A model generated the notes under the pieces. It was not told the origin of the DNA. It searched no databases and saw only the letters and a list, made by a program, of their open reading frames with translations. From Zobellia barbeyronii (GTDB taxonomy: Bacteria > Bacteroidota > Bacteroidia > Flavobacteriales > Flavobacteriaceae), in contig NZ_JACATN010000001.1 in assembly GCF_018603515.1 (NCBI RefSeq), forward strand, positions 124,001 to 188,000: a stretch of 64,000 nucleotides of DNA, written 5' to 3'. Positions 45,645 to 54,618 of this stretch are shown here, piece after piece (within the stretch, counting starts at the first letter, position 1; every line of letters begins with the position of its first letter). The position numbers and the translations under genes are program-made.

Positions 45645-47624
45645 TTACTTTTTTAAAATTTTTAATGTTCTGAATGTTTGGTTTGTCATAAATACTTTGA
45701 GCAAATACGTTGCTGACTTCAATTGGGAAATCATGACTTTGGTATTTCCACTTGTAATTTGGCCATCTGTAATTAACCTACCCTGATAATCAAAAAGCTG
45801 ATACCAAGCGCGCTCGCTTTCATAATTTTTAATGCCGATTGAGAATCCTTCTACCACCGGATTGGGGTAAGTTACAATTTCAACTTCATCCGCTTCCTGA
45901 AGCGAATGATTTAGAATATCTCGCCCTACAATGGGCTGGCTGTTACTAATAATTATTGTGTTCTCACTACTATTTTGAATTTCTTCTTCTAAAGGCTGTT
46001 GTTCTGAAACCGGTGTTTCTTGTTCTGTAAGGAAGTCTGGCGTATCAATTACCTCCTCAACAACTTCTTCCTCTTCTATTACAACTTCTTCCTCAGGTAT
46101 TTCCTCTGGAATAACTTCTTCCTCTTCTACTGTAACTTCCTCTTCTGGTGCTTCGGGAATTGGTTCGGGTTCGGAAACTGGAGTTTCCTCTTCTATAATC
46201 GGCTCAAGATTATTAGGTGTTTCCTCTGGAACAACTTCTTCCTCTTCTTCAACGATAACTTCCTCTTCAGGTGCTTCAGCAATTAGTTCTAGTTCAGAAA
46301 CTGGCGATTCTTCTTCTATAATCGGCTCTGGAGTATCAGGTGTTTCCTCTGGAACAGCTTCTTGCTCTTCTTCAACGGTTACTTCTTCTGGTGCTTCGGG
46401 AGTTAGTTCGGGCTCGGAAACTGGAATTTCTTCCTCTACAATCGGTTCTGGAGTATCAGAAGTCTCCTCTGGAATGACTTCTTCCTCTTCTTCTACGATA
46501 ACTTCTTCTGGTGCTTCGGGAGTTAGTTCTGGTTCGGAAACTGGAGTTTCTTCTTCTATAATTGGCTCTGGAGTATCAAATGTTTTCTCTGGAACATCTT
46601 CTGCCTCTTCTTCAACGATAACTTCTTCTTGCGCTTCCGGGGTTGGCTCTGGTTCGGAAACTGGAGTTTCTTCTTCTATAATCGGCTCTGGAGTATCAGG
46701 TGTTTCCTCAGGAGCAACTTCTTCCTCTTCTACTATAACCTCCTCTTCAGGTGCTTCGGGAGTCGGCTCTGGTTCAGAAACTGGCGTTTCTTCTTCTACA
46801 AGCGGTTCTGGAGTATCAGCGGTTTCCTCAAGAACAACTTCTTCTTCCGGTGCTTCGGGAGTTGGCTCTGGTTCGAAAACTGGAGTTTCTTCTTCTATAA
46901 TCGGCTCTGGAGTATCAGGTGTTTCCTCAGGAGCAACTTCTTCCTCTTCTACTATAACCTCTTCTTCAGGTGCTTCGGGAGTCGGCTCTAGTTCAGAAAC
47001 TGGCGTTTCTTCTTCTACAAGCGGTTCTGGAGTATCAGCGGTTTCCTCAAGAACAACTTCTTCTTCCGGTGCTTCGGGAGTTGGCTCTGGTTCGAAAACT
47101 GGAGTTTCCTCTTCTACAATCGGTTCTGGAGTATCAGCGGTTTCCTCAAGAACAACTTCTTCTTCCGGTGCTTCGGGAGTTGGCTCTGGTTCGAAAACTG
47201 GAGTTTCCTCTTCTACAATCGGTTCTGGAGTATCAGGTATTTCCTCTGGTATAACTTCTTCCTCCTCTTCAACGATAACTTCTTCTTGCGCTTCGGGGGT
47301 TGGTTCGGGATCGGTGGTTTCTACTACAACAGGATCTACCTGCTCAACGGGCTCTTCCTCTATGACTTCCTCCTCCTCTACAACTTCTTCATTTTCAGCA
47401 AATTCAGCTTGCTGAACACCTTCACAAACTAACGTATGGGGAGATTCAATTACGCTATAAAAAATTCCCCCTAGGGAATAGGCTACAGAACCTTGGTTGG
47501 AAAGAGCATCGCCTCCGGATGCATTATAGGCCACCATATTAGTGGACGTGTACTCTTTATTTTTTTGACCTTGCACACAGGCAAAACCGCAAATAAATGC
47601 TAGTAAAACAATTGTTTTTTTCAT
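45645..47624 (-). CDS. T9SS-sorted surface protein with acidic Glu/Pro repeats
   Basis: About 659 residues when started at 47624 (MKKTIVLLAFICGFACVQG, a clear signal peptide); a start 12 bp upstream adds only MALL. After the signal comes a module YNASGGDALSNQGSVAYSLG...CEGVQQAEF (about 30-75), then about 11 copies of a 33- or 40-residue repeat of the type DTPEPIVEEETPVFEPEPTP, and finally a type A T9SS sorting domain (about 575-659: VEIVTYPNPVVEGFSI...YQLFDYQGRLI...LLKVFMTNQTFRTLKILKK). The repeat part is extremely acidic and probably extended. It is likely exported through the type IX system and attached to, or released from, the cell surface, possibly binding cations or polysaccharide. Confidence 0.85.
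   Translation of the reverse strand: MKKTIVLLAFICGFACVQGQKNKEYTSTNMVAYNASGGDALSNQGSVAYSLGGIFYSVIESPHTLVCEGVQQAEFAENEEVVEEEEVIEEEPVEQVDPVVVETTDPEPTPEAQEEVIVEEEEEVIPEEIPDTPEPIVEEETPVFEPEPTPEAPEEEVVLEETADTPEPIVEEETPVFEPEPTPEAPEEEVVLEETADTPEPLVEEETPVSELEPTPEAPEEEVIVEEEEVAPEETPDTPEPIIEEETPVFEPEPTPEAPEEEVVLEETADTPEPLVEEETPVSEPEPTPEAPEEEVIVEEEEVAPEETPDTPEPIIEEETPVSEPEPTPEAQEEVIVEEEAEDVPEKTFDTPEPIIEEETPVSEPELTPEAPEEVIVEEEEEVIPEETSDTPEPIVEEEIPVSEPELTPEAPEEVTVEEEQEAVPEETPDTPEPIIEEESPVSELELIAEAPEEEVIVEEEEEVVPEETPNNLEPIIEEETPVSEPEPIPEAPEEEVTVEEEEVIPEEIPEEEVVIEEEEVVEEVIDTPDFLTEQETPVSEQQPLEEEIQNSSENTIIISNSQPIVGRDILNHSLQEADEVEIVTYPNPVVEGFSIGIKNYESERAWYQLFDYQGRLITDGQITSGNTKVMISQLKSATYLLKVFMTNQTFRTLKILKK
46010..47310 (-). 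repeat. Glu/Pro-rich coding tandem repeats (about 99 and 120 bp units)
   Basis: About eleven copies of a unit with DTPEP...EEETPVSEPEPTPEAPEEE. Short units of 33 codons and long units of 40 codons alternate. A 219-bp pair (one of each) is almost identical at about 46661-46910 and 46880-47129, and single 99-bp units near 47040 and 47139 also match. The bounds given are approximate. This is protein-coding repeat DNA, not a CRISPR array. Confidence 0.85.
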
Positions 47625-47825
47625 AAGTAGTGCCATATTTGGGGAAAAACAGCTACTTGTATACGTGCATTTTTATGATTTGGATCAGTCATTTATTCGA
47701 AAAAATCAAATTTTATTGAATAACGAATAATCGACGTAATATATTATAACATCGACAAAATACTTATATCTTGTCTATTAAGTGCATTTTTGTAGGAAAA
47801 AACAACTAATCAATTTGTTCAATTT

Positions 47826-48329
47826 TCATTGCTTTAATAGCGTCAAAGTTTCTTCAAATTTATTCATAACACTTACTTTCAAAAAATAGGTAGAAGACTC
47901 TAAATCATCCATCGGGACTTTCGTAGTTGAGTTGGTAATTCGTACATTTTTTATGAGGCTCCCTTTGAAATCAAACAACTGATATTGGGCATTTTCTTTT
48001 TTATAATCAATAATATCAATCAACACATAATCCGTAGTTGGATTTGGATAAGCAAGCACATTTACCAATTGCATCTTGTCCAATAAATCCATTTTTGATT
48101 CTTTAGCCTGTTGTATGCTTTGCGAAACGGTAGTATGCTGCGCTACGATATTCGTGTAAAAAACAGTTCCAACAGAATACACAACAGAACCTTCACTACT
48201 CCTTGCCTCACCGCCTGAAACGTTTATAGATGCCATGGAAGCATTTGAATTTTCAGGTTTAGATTCATTTTGTGCCTGAGCTATAACGCAAAAGGCAAGT
48301 AAAATAAGGGAGGTAAGCATTTGTTTCAT
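47826..48329 (-). CDS. Short T9SS-sorted surface protein, paralogue of the repeat protein
   Basis: About 167 residues from the start at 48329 (MKQMLTSLILLAFCVIAQAQ, signal peptide); an ATG 42 bp further upstream gives no better N-terminus. The module INVSGGEARSSEGSVVYSVGTVFYTN...SQSIQQAKE parallels that of the 659-residue protein. The C-terminal type A sorting domain is VLAYPNPTTDYVLIDI...YQLFDFKGSLIKNVRI...TLLKQ. There is almost no sequence between the two modules, so this is the repeat-free form of the neighbouring protein. Possibly co-transcribed with it, with a 189 bp gap. Confidence 0.85.
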   Translation of the reverse strand: MKQMLTSLILLAFCVIAQAQNESKPENSNASMASINVSGGEARSSEGSVVYSVGTVFYTNIVAQHTTVSQSIQQAKESKMDLLDKMQLVNVLAYPNPTTDYVLIDIIDYKKENAQYQLFDFKGSLIKNVRITNSTTKVPMDDLESSTYFLKVSVMNKFEETLTLLKQ

Positions 48330-49122
48330 TATTTTGAAACGACAAGCAGTACCCTGTATTATAGGAAGCACAAGGATTCATCAGAGTTTTCGATTAACTA
48401 CACAATCAAATACCTTTCATCGGTTTTACCCATTAATTTTGGTTGGAAAAAGTAAAGAAAGCCTAACGATAGCTCTTTCTATATCCAAAATTATTTTTGC
48501 AAACATCACAAAAACCCAAACCTCTCAATCATAAAAAATTTACCTCTCAAATGACTATTAATTTTAACCACACTCTTTTGAAGTCAAAAAAAACTAAGAA
48601 AAAACCATTACATGATTCTTAAAAAAAACGCTCCCAAAAATCCAAGTGAATTACATTTAACGTAATTGTAATACCTACATAATATAAGCCTACTTTACAT
48701 CATGAATTCACCTTCACCGATTTTAAACGTATCTGACCGAGAAGCCCCATTTTCATCACAAAAAAAAAGTGAAAAACATTCAACCTGTGCCAAGTATAAC
48801 AAAAAACAGGTACAGTCGTTAAAATGCAAATCCAAAATACGCCCAAACCCTGTTTTTTACTAACCAAATCGTGGCATTAATTTTGCATATGCTGGGTTAT
48901 ACAATACCTTTGAATACACATATTAAAGCTTCCCCCAAGCTTACTAACTTCCTACTAAACTCTATGTTACTATAGATTTTAATCAAATTAAACACTAGTG
49001 AAACGACTTCTAAAAAAAGAAGTAGTTCATGAAATTGTAACCGTATTAAAATGTTATTTTTTTGGATTGAATCCCAAAAATTAAAAAGACAACCCGGTTA
49101 CCATAATTACTTGATTTAGGAA
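48330..49122 (+). other. Intergenic leader of polysaccharide cluster II
   Basis: No gene of convincing quality lies here. It holds the divergent promoter region for the T9SS genes and for cluster II. Visible elements: a -7 box TAATTTTG (48878-48885), a palindrome AAGCTT-CCCCC-AAGCTT (48926-48942) and a hairpin ACTTCT/AGAAGT (49006-49023). Confidence 0.5.
48878..48942 (+). promoter_or_regulatory. Promoter -7 element and leader palindrome of cluster II
   Basis: TAATTTTG (48878-48885) fits the Bacteroidota TAnnTTTG box; the -33 side is only T-rich. Downstream, AAGCTT CCCCC AAGCTT (48926-48942) can form a short hairpin. A related TCCCCCTGAAGCT lies in the leader of cluster I. Confidence 0.5.
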
Positions 49123-50478
49123 ATGAGAGGTTTAAAAAATTCAGATTTAATTTTACCAATAACGCTAACGATGCACTTGTGTATCATTAACGGCTTATTG
49201 CTTTTCCTTACTCCCGAGACCTACAGTAATTTTTATCATATCCTACACTATAATATTTCTTGGCTGTTAATTACCTACGGGCTTAAATATTATACTAGAT
49301 CTCGTAAAGAAAAGTTTTTTACCAATATTCATAAAGTTCTTCAGCTCTATCTTATCTACGGTCTTGCCTATTTTGCCCTGTTTGGTATAACCGGTAAGAT
49401 ATATGAGTCTCTTGAATACCAGCTTGTAGTTTACGGCGTAGTTTGCTTAACCTTAACTTGGTATAGGGTACTTTTCTTTTGGTTAAGAAGAAAGTATCGT
49501 TTATGGGGTGGAAATTCAGTAAACGTAGTGGTCATAGGTAGAGATAAAAACTTAAAGAAAATAAGAAAAGTTTTTGACGAGCCAGAATTGGGATACAGGT
49601 ACCACGGCTATTTTGACGATAAAGAATCTAAGAGCGAGACCTATTTAGGGCCAATCGTTAACTGTTTTCTCTACATTCTAGAAAATAAAATTGATGAGAT
49701 TTATTGTTCGGCGGCAGAGTTTAACCAAAAGGAACTTCTGAACTTAATTGATTTTGCAGATAATAATCTTATCAGAATTAAAATCATCCCGGACAATAAA
49801 GAGATTTATACAAAAGGGATGTCTATTGAACTTTATGACAACATACCTGTCTTAAACCTGAGAAAAGTACCTTTGGATACGGAGTTTGCGCGTATTGCAA
49901 AACGTACTTTTGACATTGTATTTTCTACCTTGGTTATCGTTACCTTACTATCATGGCTAGTGCCATTAATGTATATTTTAATAAAACTAGAATCTCCTGG
50001 AGACCTCTATTTTAAACAAAAAAGACACGGTCTTAAACGCAGAACGTTCTGGTGCTATAAATTTAGATCTATGCGGCCTTCTACGGATGCAGATACCAAA
50101 ATGGCCACCAAAGGAGATATGCGCATTACTAAAGTAGGTAAGTTCATTAGAAGAACCAGTATTGATGAACTACCTCAGTTCTTTAATGTTTTTGTAGGTA
50201 ATATGAGCGTTGTAGGCCCAAGACCGCATATGGAACTACACACTATGGATTATGAATTATCTGTAGATAAATACTTAGTAAGACACTTTGTAAAGCCAGG
50301 AATTACAGGCTTAGCACAGGTAAGTGGTTACAGAGGTGAGATAGAAGAAAAAGCAGATATCTTAAACAGAACCAAGCTAGACATATTTTATGTTGAAAAA
50401 TGGTCTATGGGACTTGATATAAGAATAGTATTACAAACTGTAGTAAACGCAGTAAAAGGAGAGGGTAAAGCCTATTAA
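49123..50478 (+). CDS. Polyprenyl-phosphate sugar-1-phosphate transferase (cluster II initiator)
   Basis: A 451-residue enzyme, colinear without gaps to the cluster I initiator at 25448. Same layout: four N-terminal helices, Rossmann-like middle domain ([15 protein letters not shown]), helix at about 262-282, and sugar transferase domain with [26 protein letters not shown] and VVGPRPH. By eye most residues are identical, with clustered differences in the N-terminal helices. It starts the second repeat unit, or the same one, on undecaprenyl phosphate. The stop overlaps the next frame by one base, suggesting co-transcription with the OPX gene. Confidence 0.93.
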   Translation: MRGLKNSDLILPITLTMHLCIINGLLLFLTPETYSNFYHILHYNISWLLITYGLKYYTRSRKEKFFTNIHKVLQLYLIYGLAYFALFGITGKIYESLEYQLVVYGVVCLTLTWYRVLFFWLRRKYRLWGGNSVNVVVIGRDKNLKKIRKVFDEPELGYRYHGYFDDKESKSETYLGPIVNCFLYILENKIDEIYCSAAEFNQKELLNLIDFADNNLIRIKIIPDNKEIYTKGMSIELYDNIPVLNLRKVPLDTEFARIAKRTFDIVFSTLVIVTLLSWLVPLMYILIKLESPGDLYFKQKRHGLKRRTFWCYKFRSMRPSTDADTKMATKGDMRITKVGKFIRRTSIDELPQFFNVFVGNMSVVGPRPHMELHTMDYELSVDKYLVRHFVKPGITGLAQVSGYRGEIEEKADILNRTKLDIFYVEKWSMGLDIRIVLQTVVNAVKGEGKAY

Positions 50479-50549
50479 TGAGTATCTTAGCCGACCCTAA
50501 ACTAAACACAACTATAAATAAAACACATAAAATAACACTAACTAAACAA

Positions 50550-51377
50550 ATGAAAATGAAACTTAATAACACCAAATACGGTGCTCAGTTAAAAAAAAGC
50601 AAGTTCTCCCGCTATTTTGCAGGTTTGCTATTGCTGGCAAGTATGAGTTCTTGCGTAAATATGAAGAAGTCTACCTATTTTCATGAGACTTCTAATTCTA
50701 CATATCTAAACTCTAATATTGAGGACTTAGAACCTATACTTCATCCGAATGATCTTTTGAGTATTTCTGTAAGTAGTGTAAATCCAGAAGCTGCTGAAAT
50801 TTTTAATACTTCCAATACCGTTGCTACACAATCATCTACCGTTTCAGGTGCATTGACCCAAGCATCTGGTTACCTAATTGACCAAGAAGGTTTTATAAGG
50901 TTTCCTATTTTAGGCAGAATAATGGCTAGTGGCAAAACAAAGAAAGTTTTACGTGAAGAAATAACAACGGCCTTAGAAACCGAGAAGTTATTGATCGACC
51001 CCATTGTAGATGTACGATACTTAAATTTTAAAGTTTCCGTATTGGGAGAAGTAAAGAATCCGTCGGTACTGACTATACCAAACGAAAAGGTATCTCTTTT
51101 AGAGGCATTGGGCCTTGCCGGAGATATAACTATATATGGAAACAAGCAAACCGTTGCTCTTATAAGAGAAGAAGGCGGTGTTAAAAAAGTACGCCGTATA
51201 GACCTTACCTCTAACGAGATTTTTAGCTCGCCTTATTACCACTTGAAGTCTAACGATATTATTTACGTAGCTCCAACGAAGTCTAAAGTGGCTGAATCTA
51301 GTCTTATAAAGCAATGGATACCGGTAGTATTGAGCGCAATTTCGCTTGCTATCATTACCATTGTTAATTTTAAGTAA
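50550..51377 (+). CDS. wza: OPX/Wza-type polysaccharide export lipoprotein
   Basis: An outer-membrane export channel subunit, 275 residues when started at 50550 (MKMKLNNTKYG). An ATG at 50478 would add 24 polar residues ahead of the signal and is less likely. The lipobox SMSSC gives Cys lipidation; the PES domain follows (LEPILHPNDLLSISVSS), then an SLBB domain (VSVLGEVKNPSVLTIPNEKVSLLEALGLAGD) and a hydrophobic C-terminal helix (WIPVVLSAISLAIITIV). It is the only OPX gene in the window, so it may also serve cluster I. It precedes the WecG-type and autokinase genes. Confidence 0.9.
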   Translation: MKMKLNNTKYGAQLKKSKFSRYFAGLLLLASMSSCVNMKKSTYFHETSNSTYLNSNIEDLEPILHPNDLLSISVSSVNPEAAEIFNTSNTVATQSSTVSGALTQASGYLIDQEGFIRFPILGRIMASGKTKKVLREEITTALETEKLLIDPIVDVRYLNFKVSVLGEVKNPSVLTIPNEKVSLLEALGLAGDITIYGNKQTVALIREEGGVKKVRRIDLTSNEIFSSPYYHLKSNDIIYVAPTKSKVAESSLIKQWIPVVLSAISLAIITIVNFK

Positions 51378-51403
51378 TAAACTCATTTAACAAAAGTTCC
51401 CCC

Positions 51404-52153
51404 ATGAGCAAGTATAAAAGTGTTGAATGTATGGGCTACCCTATTTTCAACGATTCTTTAGAAGAATTAAAGTATGAAGACAAGGTTTTAGTAAGTACAA
51501 TCAACCAATACTCATATTGTATTGCCGAAGAAGATATAGAATTCAAAAATGCCCTAATGCAAAGCGATGTATTACTGGCGGATGGTGTAGGCATAGTAGC
51601 TGCATCTAGTTTTTTGAACAATAGAGATATTACCAAGATTGCCGGTGCAGATATTCATGACTTTCTTTTAAAGAAATTGAATAAAGAAGGTGGATCTTGT
51701 TTTTACCTTGGTGCTTCTGAAAGCACATTGAAAAAAATAGAAATACGCATAAAGGCACAGTATCCGAATATTAAAATAGGTACCTTCTCTCCTCCATTCA
51801 AAGCAAAATTTGATGAAAGTGAGAGCCAAGCGATGATTGATGCTGTAAATGCAATGAAACCAGATGTTCTATTTGTGGGAATGACTGCCCCAAAACAAGA
51901 AAAATGGGCCTTTGACAACAAAAAACATCTTGAAGTTGGTATTATCTGTTCTATTGGAGCAGTGTTCGATTTTTATGCAGGAACCATCAATAGACCAGCT
52001 AAAGTATGGATCAACCTTGGCTTAGAATGGTTAGGTCGTTTGGTAAAAGAACCACGTAGAATGTGGAAACGATATATTTATTATGGTGCTGTTTTTTCTT
52101 GGTACCTTATTAAAGAAAAAGTAAAAGCGATTTTCAAACGCAAAAATAAATAA
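51404..52153 (+). CDS. WecG/TagA/CpsF-family glycosyltransferase
   Basis: A 249-residue GT26-family enzyme. Hallmarks: LLADGVGIVAASSFLN (about 60-75), the AGADIHDFLL block, FYLGASESTLKKIE and VGMTAPKQEKWAFDNKKHLEVGIICSIGAVFDFYAGTI, in which the KQE and final GAVFDF parts are diagnostic. These enzymes usually add N-acetylmannosaminuronic acid or N-acetylmannosamine to a lipid-linked sugar, but the donor cannot be fixed here. A C-terminal amphipathic basic segment (KRYIYYGAVFSWYLIKEKVKAIFKRK) likely binds the membrane. Confidence 0.92.
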   Translation: MSKYKSVECMGYPIFNDSLEELKYEDKVLVSTINQYSYCIAEEDIEFKNALMQSDVLLADGVGIVAASSFLNNRDITKIAGADIHDFLLKKLNKEGGSCFYLGASESTLKKIEIRIKAQYPNIKIGTFSPPFKAKFDESESQAMIDAVNAMKPDVLFVGMTAPKQEKWAFDNKKHLEVGIICSIGAVFDFYAGTINRPAKVWINLGLEWLGRLVKEPRRMWKRYIYYGAVFSWYLIKEKVKAIFKRKNK

Positions 52154-52214
52154 GAGTAAAATCTGTTGTACACAATACACCTACCTTTAGTACGTGTACC
52201 AAATCTAGAGAATA

Positions 52215-54617
52215 ATGTCAGTTGAAAATAACAATACCGATAGTGGAGAGAATCTCTTTAGCATTCTTATAAGTAAGTTTTTGCCGTTCTGGCCCTTGTT
52301 TGTAGGTCTTTTCGTTATTGGCCTTATTACGGCAAGTATCTACTTGCAGTTCACAACGCCACTTTATGAAAGTAGCGCGGCAATAATCGTTAACGACGAA
52401 AAAAAGGGCGTTGACGAATCTCAGATTATGGAATCTATGAATGTTTTTGAATCTAAAAAGATTGTAGAAAACGAAATAGAGGTATTACGATCAAAAAACA
52501 TTATTGGTAGAGTGGTGAACGACCTTGGGCTATACGCTCCTGTTTATGCTTCCAAGTTTTTTAAGGACAGATCGGCTTTTTCCGACTCGCCTATTCAAGT
52601 GCGTCTTAAAGACCCAAATGACCCGCGTTCTTACCAAAACGCAGAAATCGTAGATTTTACCTATGATGCCAAAACAAATTCCGTAATAATAGAAGATATT
52701 TCGTTTCCTTTGGATACATGGTCTAAAAACCCTTATGGAGGCAGTGATATTAAATTTATTGAAAATCCAGGAGCACCGCGTATTGCTGAAAATAATTACT
52801 ACTACCAGCTACAGAATCCTAAAGTGGTTACCAAACAACTTCTTAACGGCTTGTTTGTTGGCGCTGCCAGCAAACTAAGTACTGTTGTTAGAATTAATTA
52901 TTTAGATGCTGCACCAAATCGTGGAAACGCCATTGTAGACGGAATCATTAGCTCATACCAAAAAGCTTCTATTGCAGACCAGAACAGTTTAGCGGCCAAC
53001 ACCTTAGATTTCGTAGAAAAACGAATGGAACAAGTTGGTAAAGACTTGAACAGCGTTGAAAAAGAGCTTGAAAAATACAGGTCTTCTGAAGGTGTTATTA
53101 ATCTGAGCGAGCAAGGTAATTTATATCTACAGAATGTAGGTGATTATGATAGGCGTATTGCAGACATTGATTTACAGCTTTCAGTTCTTAACAAGGTAGA
53201 AAGTTATGTACTCTCCAAGAATAAAACTTCAGGAATAGTCCCATCTACATTGGGAATAGGCGATCCTATTCTTTCTCAACTTCTACAACGTTTGTACGAT
53301 GCAGAAATAGAGTACGAACAATTGCGCAAGACTACTGCTGAGAACAACCCTATTTTAGTTGCTATAACAAACCGAATTGAAAAGATACGCCCTGGTATTC
53401 TAGAAAATGTAAGAAGTCAAAAATCTAACTTAGTAGCTAGCCGATCAAGCTTATCCACCAATAGTGGAAAGTACAATGATGCTTTAGAAGTTCTTCCTGA
53501 ACAAGAGCGTAAATACGTTGAAATTACCCGTAAGAAAAAGAGCATTTCCGACCTATATGATTTTCTTGTACAAAAGAGGGAAGAAACAGCTCTCTCCTAC
53601 GCTCCTACCGCTGGTAACGTTAGAGTAATAGAAAGTGCAGAGGCTTCAGTTGGACCGGTTAGTCCAAAAAAACTTTTTATCTACGCCATTATTCTCTTCC
53701 TTTTCCTAGCAATGGGCTTGGCGTGGGTAGTAGGTAAAGAACTTTTGAACTCAAAAATATTGTTTCGTTCTGAACTAGAATCTAGAACAGATATACCTGT
53801 CTTAGGTGAATTGGCATTTGTAGATAGACCTCAGGAAGATTTACTGATAACTAAGCACAATGATATTTTTATAGCGGATCAGTTTAGACAAATACTATCT
53901 TACTTGGGCACATACGATTTTCAAAAATCAGTTCAAACAATAATGGTAAGCTCTAGTATTGCCGGAGAAGGAAAAAGTTATGTTAGCGCTAACCTAGCTA
54001 TTAGTGTAGCACTTTCCGGAAAAAAAACTGCTCTTGTAGATATGGACTTAAGAAAATCTGGTGTTTCAGAAATTTTTGGTCTAAAGAATAAGCCTGGCAT
54101 AAGTGACTATCTTTCATCTACTGCTTCATTGCAAAATATTAGCTTTAAGAAAGAAAATGACTTGGATGTATTTCCTGCAGGTAAAAAAGCATTGAATTCA
54201 TCAGAATTACTAGCAAGACAGACACTGGCCGATTTCTTCTCTAAGCTAAAGGAAGAATACGAGGTTATAATTGTTGACTCTCCACCCACTTCTCTAGTAT
54301 CGGATGCCACAATACTTGGAAGCTTTTGTGATAAGACACTTATGACTGTCCGTCATAATCACACTCCTAAATTTACAGCCAAGCGGTTAGATGAAAACGT
54401 TAGCAAAAAAAGATTGCCAAACTGTAGCTTGGTGTTTAATGGAGTAAAGGCTAGAGGTATAATTAAACAAAATTACGGCTATGGTTACGGCTATGGTTAC
54501 GAAACTGCCTCTGACTTAAAAAATGAAACCTTAGCCGATGTGTTAACACAAAAGATTAACGACGTTAAAAGGTTTTTGGGTGTTATTAAAAAATATATAG
54601 CAAAACAGAAGAACTAA
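52215..54617 (+). CDS. wzc: Polysaccharide BY-kinase / chain-length regulator with Tyr-rich tail
   Basis: An 800-residue Wzc-like protein. Helix 1 at about 17-38, periplasmic Wzz domain with coiled coil (about 250-410), Pro-rich segment SVGPVSPKKL and helix 2 (about 490-512), then the kinase with Walker A SSSIAGEGKS (about 577-586), Walker A' LVDMDLRKSG and Walker B IIVDSPPTS. The tail contains five Tyr in NYGYGYGYGYE (about 754-764), built on a 12-bp tandem repeat, then a basic helix to the C-terminus. Tail phosphorylation controls export in the family. It is richer in Tyr than the cluster I kinase. Confidence 0.93.
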   Translation: MSVENNNTDSGENLFSILISKFLPFWPLFVGLFVIGLITASIYLQFTTPLYESSAAIIVNDEKKGVDESQIMESMNVFESKKIVENEIEVLRSKNIIGRVVNDLGLYAPVYASKFFKDRSAFSDSPIQVRLKDPNDPRSYQNAEIVDFTYDAKTNSVIIEDISFPLDTWSKNPYGGSDIKFIENPGAPRIAENNYYYQLQNPKVVTKQLLNGLFVGAASKLSTVVRINYLDAAPNRGNAIVDGIISSYQKASIADQNSLAANTLDFVEKRMEQVGKDLNSVEKELEKYRSSEGVINLSEQGNLYLQNVGDYDRRIADIDLQLSVLNKVESYVLSKNKTSGIVPSTLGIGDPILSQLLQRLYDAEIEYEQLRKTTAENNPILVAITNRIEKIRPGILENVRSQKSNLVASRSSLSTNSGKYNDALEVLPEQERKYVEITRKKKSISDLYDFLVQKREETALSYAPTAGNVRVIESAEASVGPVSPKKLFIYAIILFLFLAMGLAWVVGKELLNSKILFRSELESRTDIPVLGELAFVDRPQEDLLITKHNDIFIADQFRQILSYLGTYDFQKSVQTIMVSSSIAGEGKSYVSANLAISVALSGKKTALVDMDLRKSGVSEIFGLKNKPGISDYLSSTASLQNISFKKENDLDVFPAGKKALNSSELLARQTLADFFSKLKEEYEVIIVDSPPTSLVSDATILGSFCDKTLMTVRHNHTPKFTAKRLDENVSKKRLPNCSLVFNGVKARGIIKQNYGYGYGYGYETASDLKNETLADVLTQKINDVKRFLGVIKKYIAKQKN
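54474..54500 (+). repeat. 12-bp tandem repeat in the autokinase tyrosine tail
   Basis: TACGGCTATGGT occurs twice in a row (54474-54485, 54486-54497) and is followed by TAC, encoding alternating Tyr-Gly. A change of copy number would add or remove two phospho-acceptor tyrosines without a frameshift. Confidence 0.8.
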
Positions 54618-54618
54618 A

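Noticed and set aside
46010-47310. Regularly spaced repeats that might suggest a CRISPR array
   Set aside because: The repeats are 99-120 bp, contiguous, in frame and protein-coding, with no spacers and no cas genes.
46474-47415. Long plus-strand frame of 313 codons rich in Ser, Gly and Thr
   Set aside because: It is the antisense of the Glu/Pro repeat gene. The Ser/Thr/Gly-rich repeats arise from reading GAA/GAG/CCA codons backwards, and the minus-strand product has a signal peptide and sorting domain. The smaller plus-strand frames at 46020, 46629 and 46970 have the same origin.
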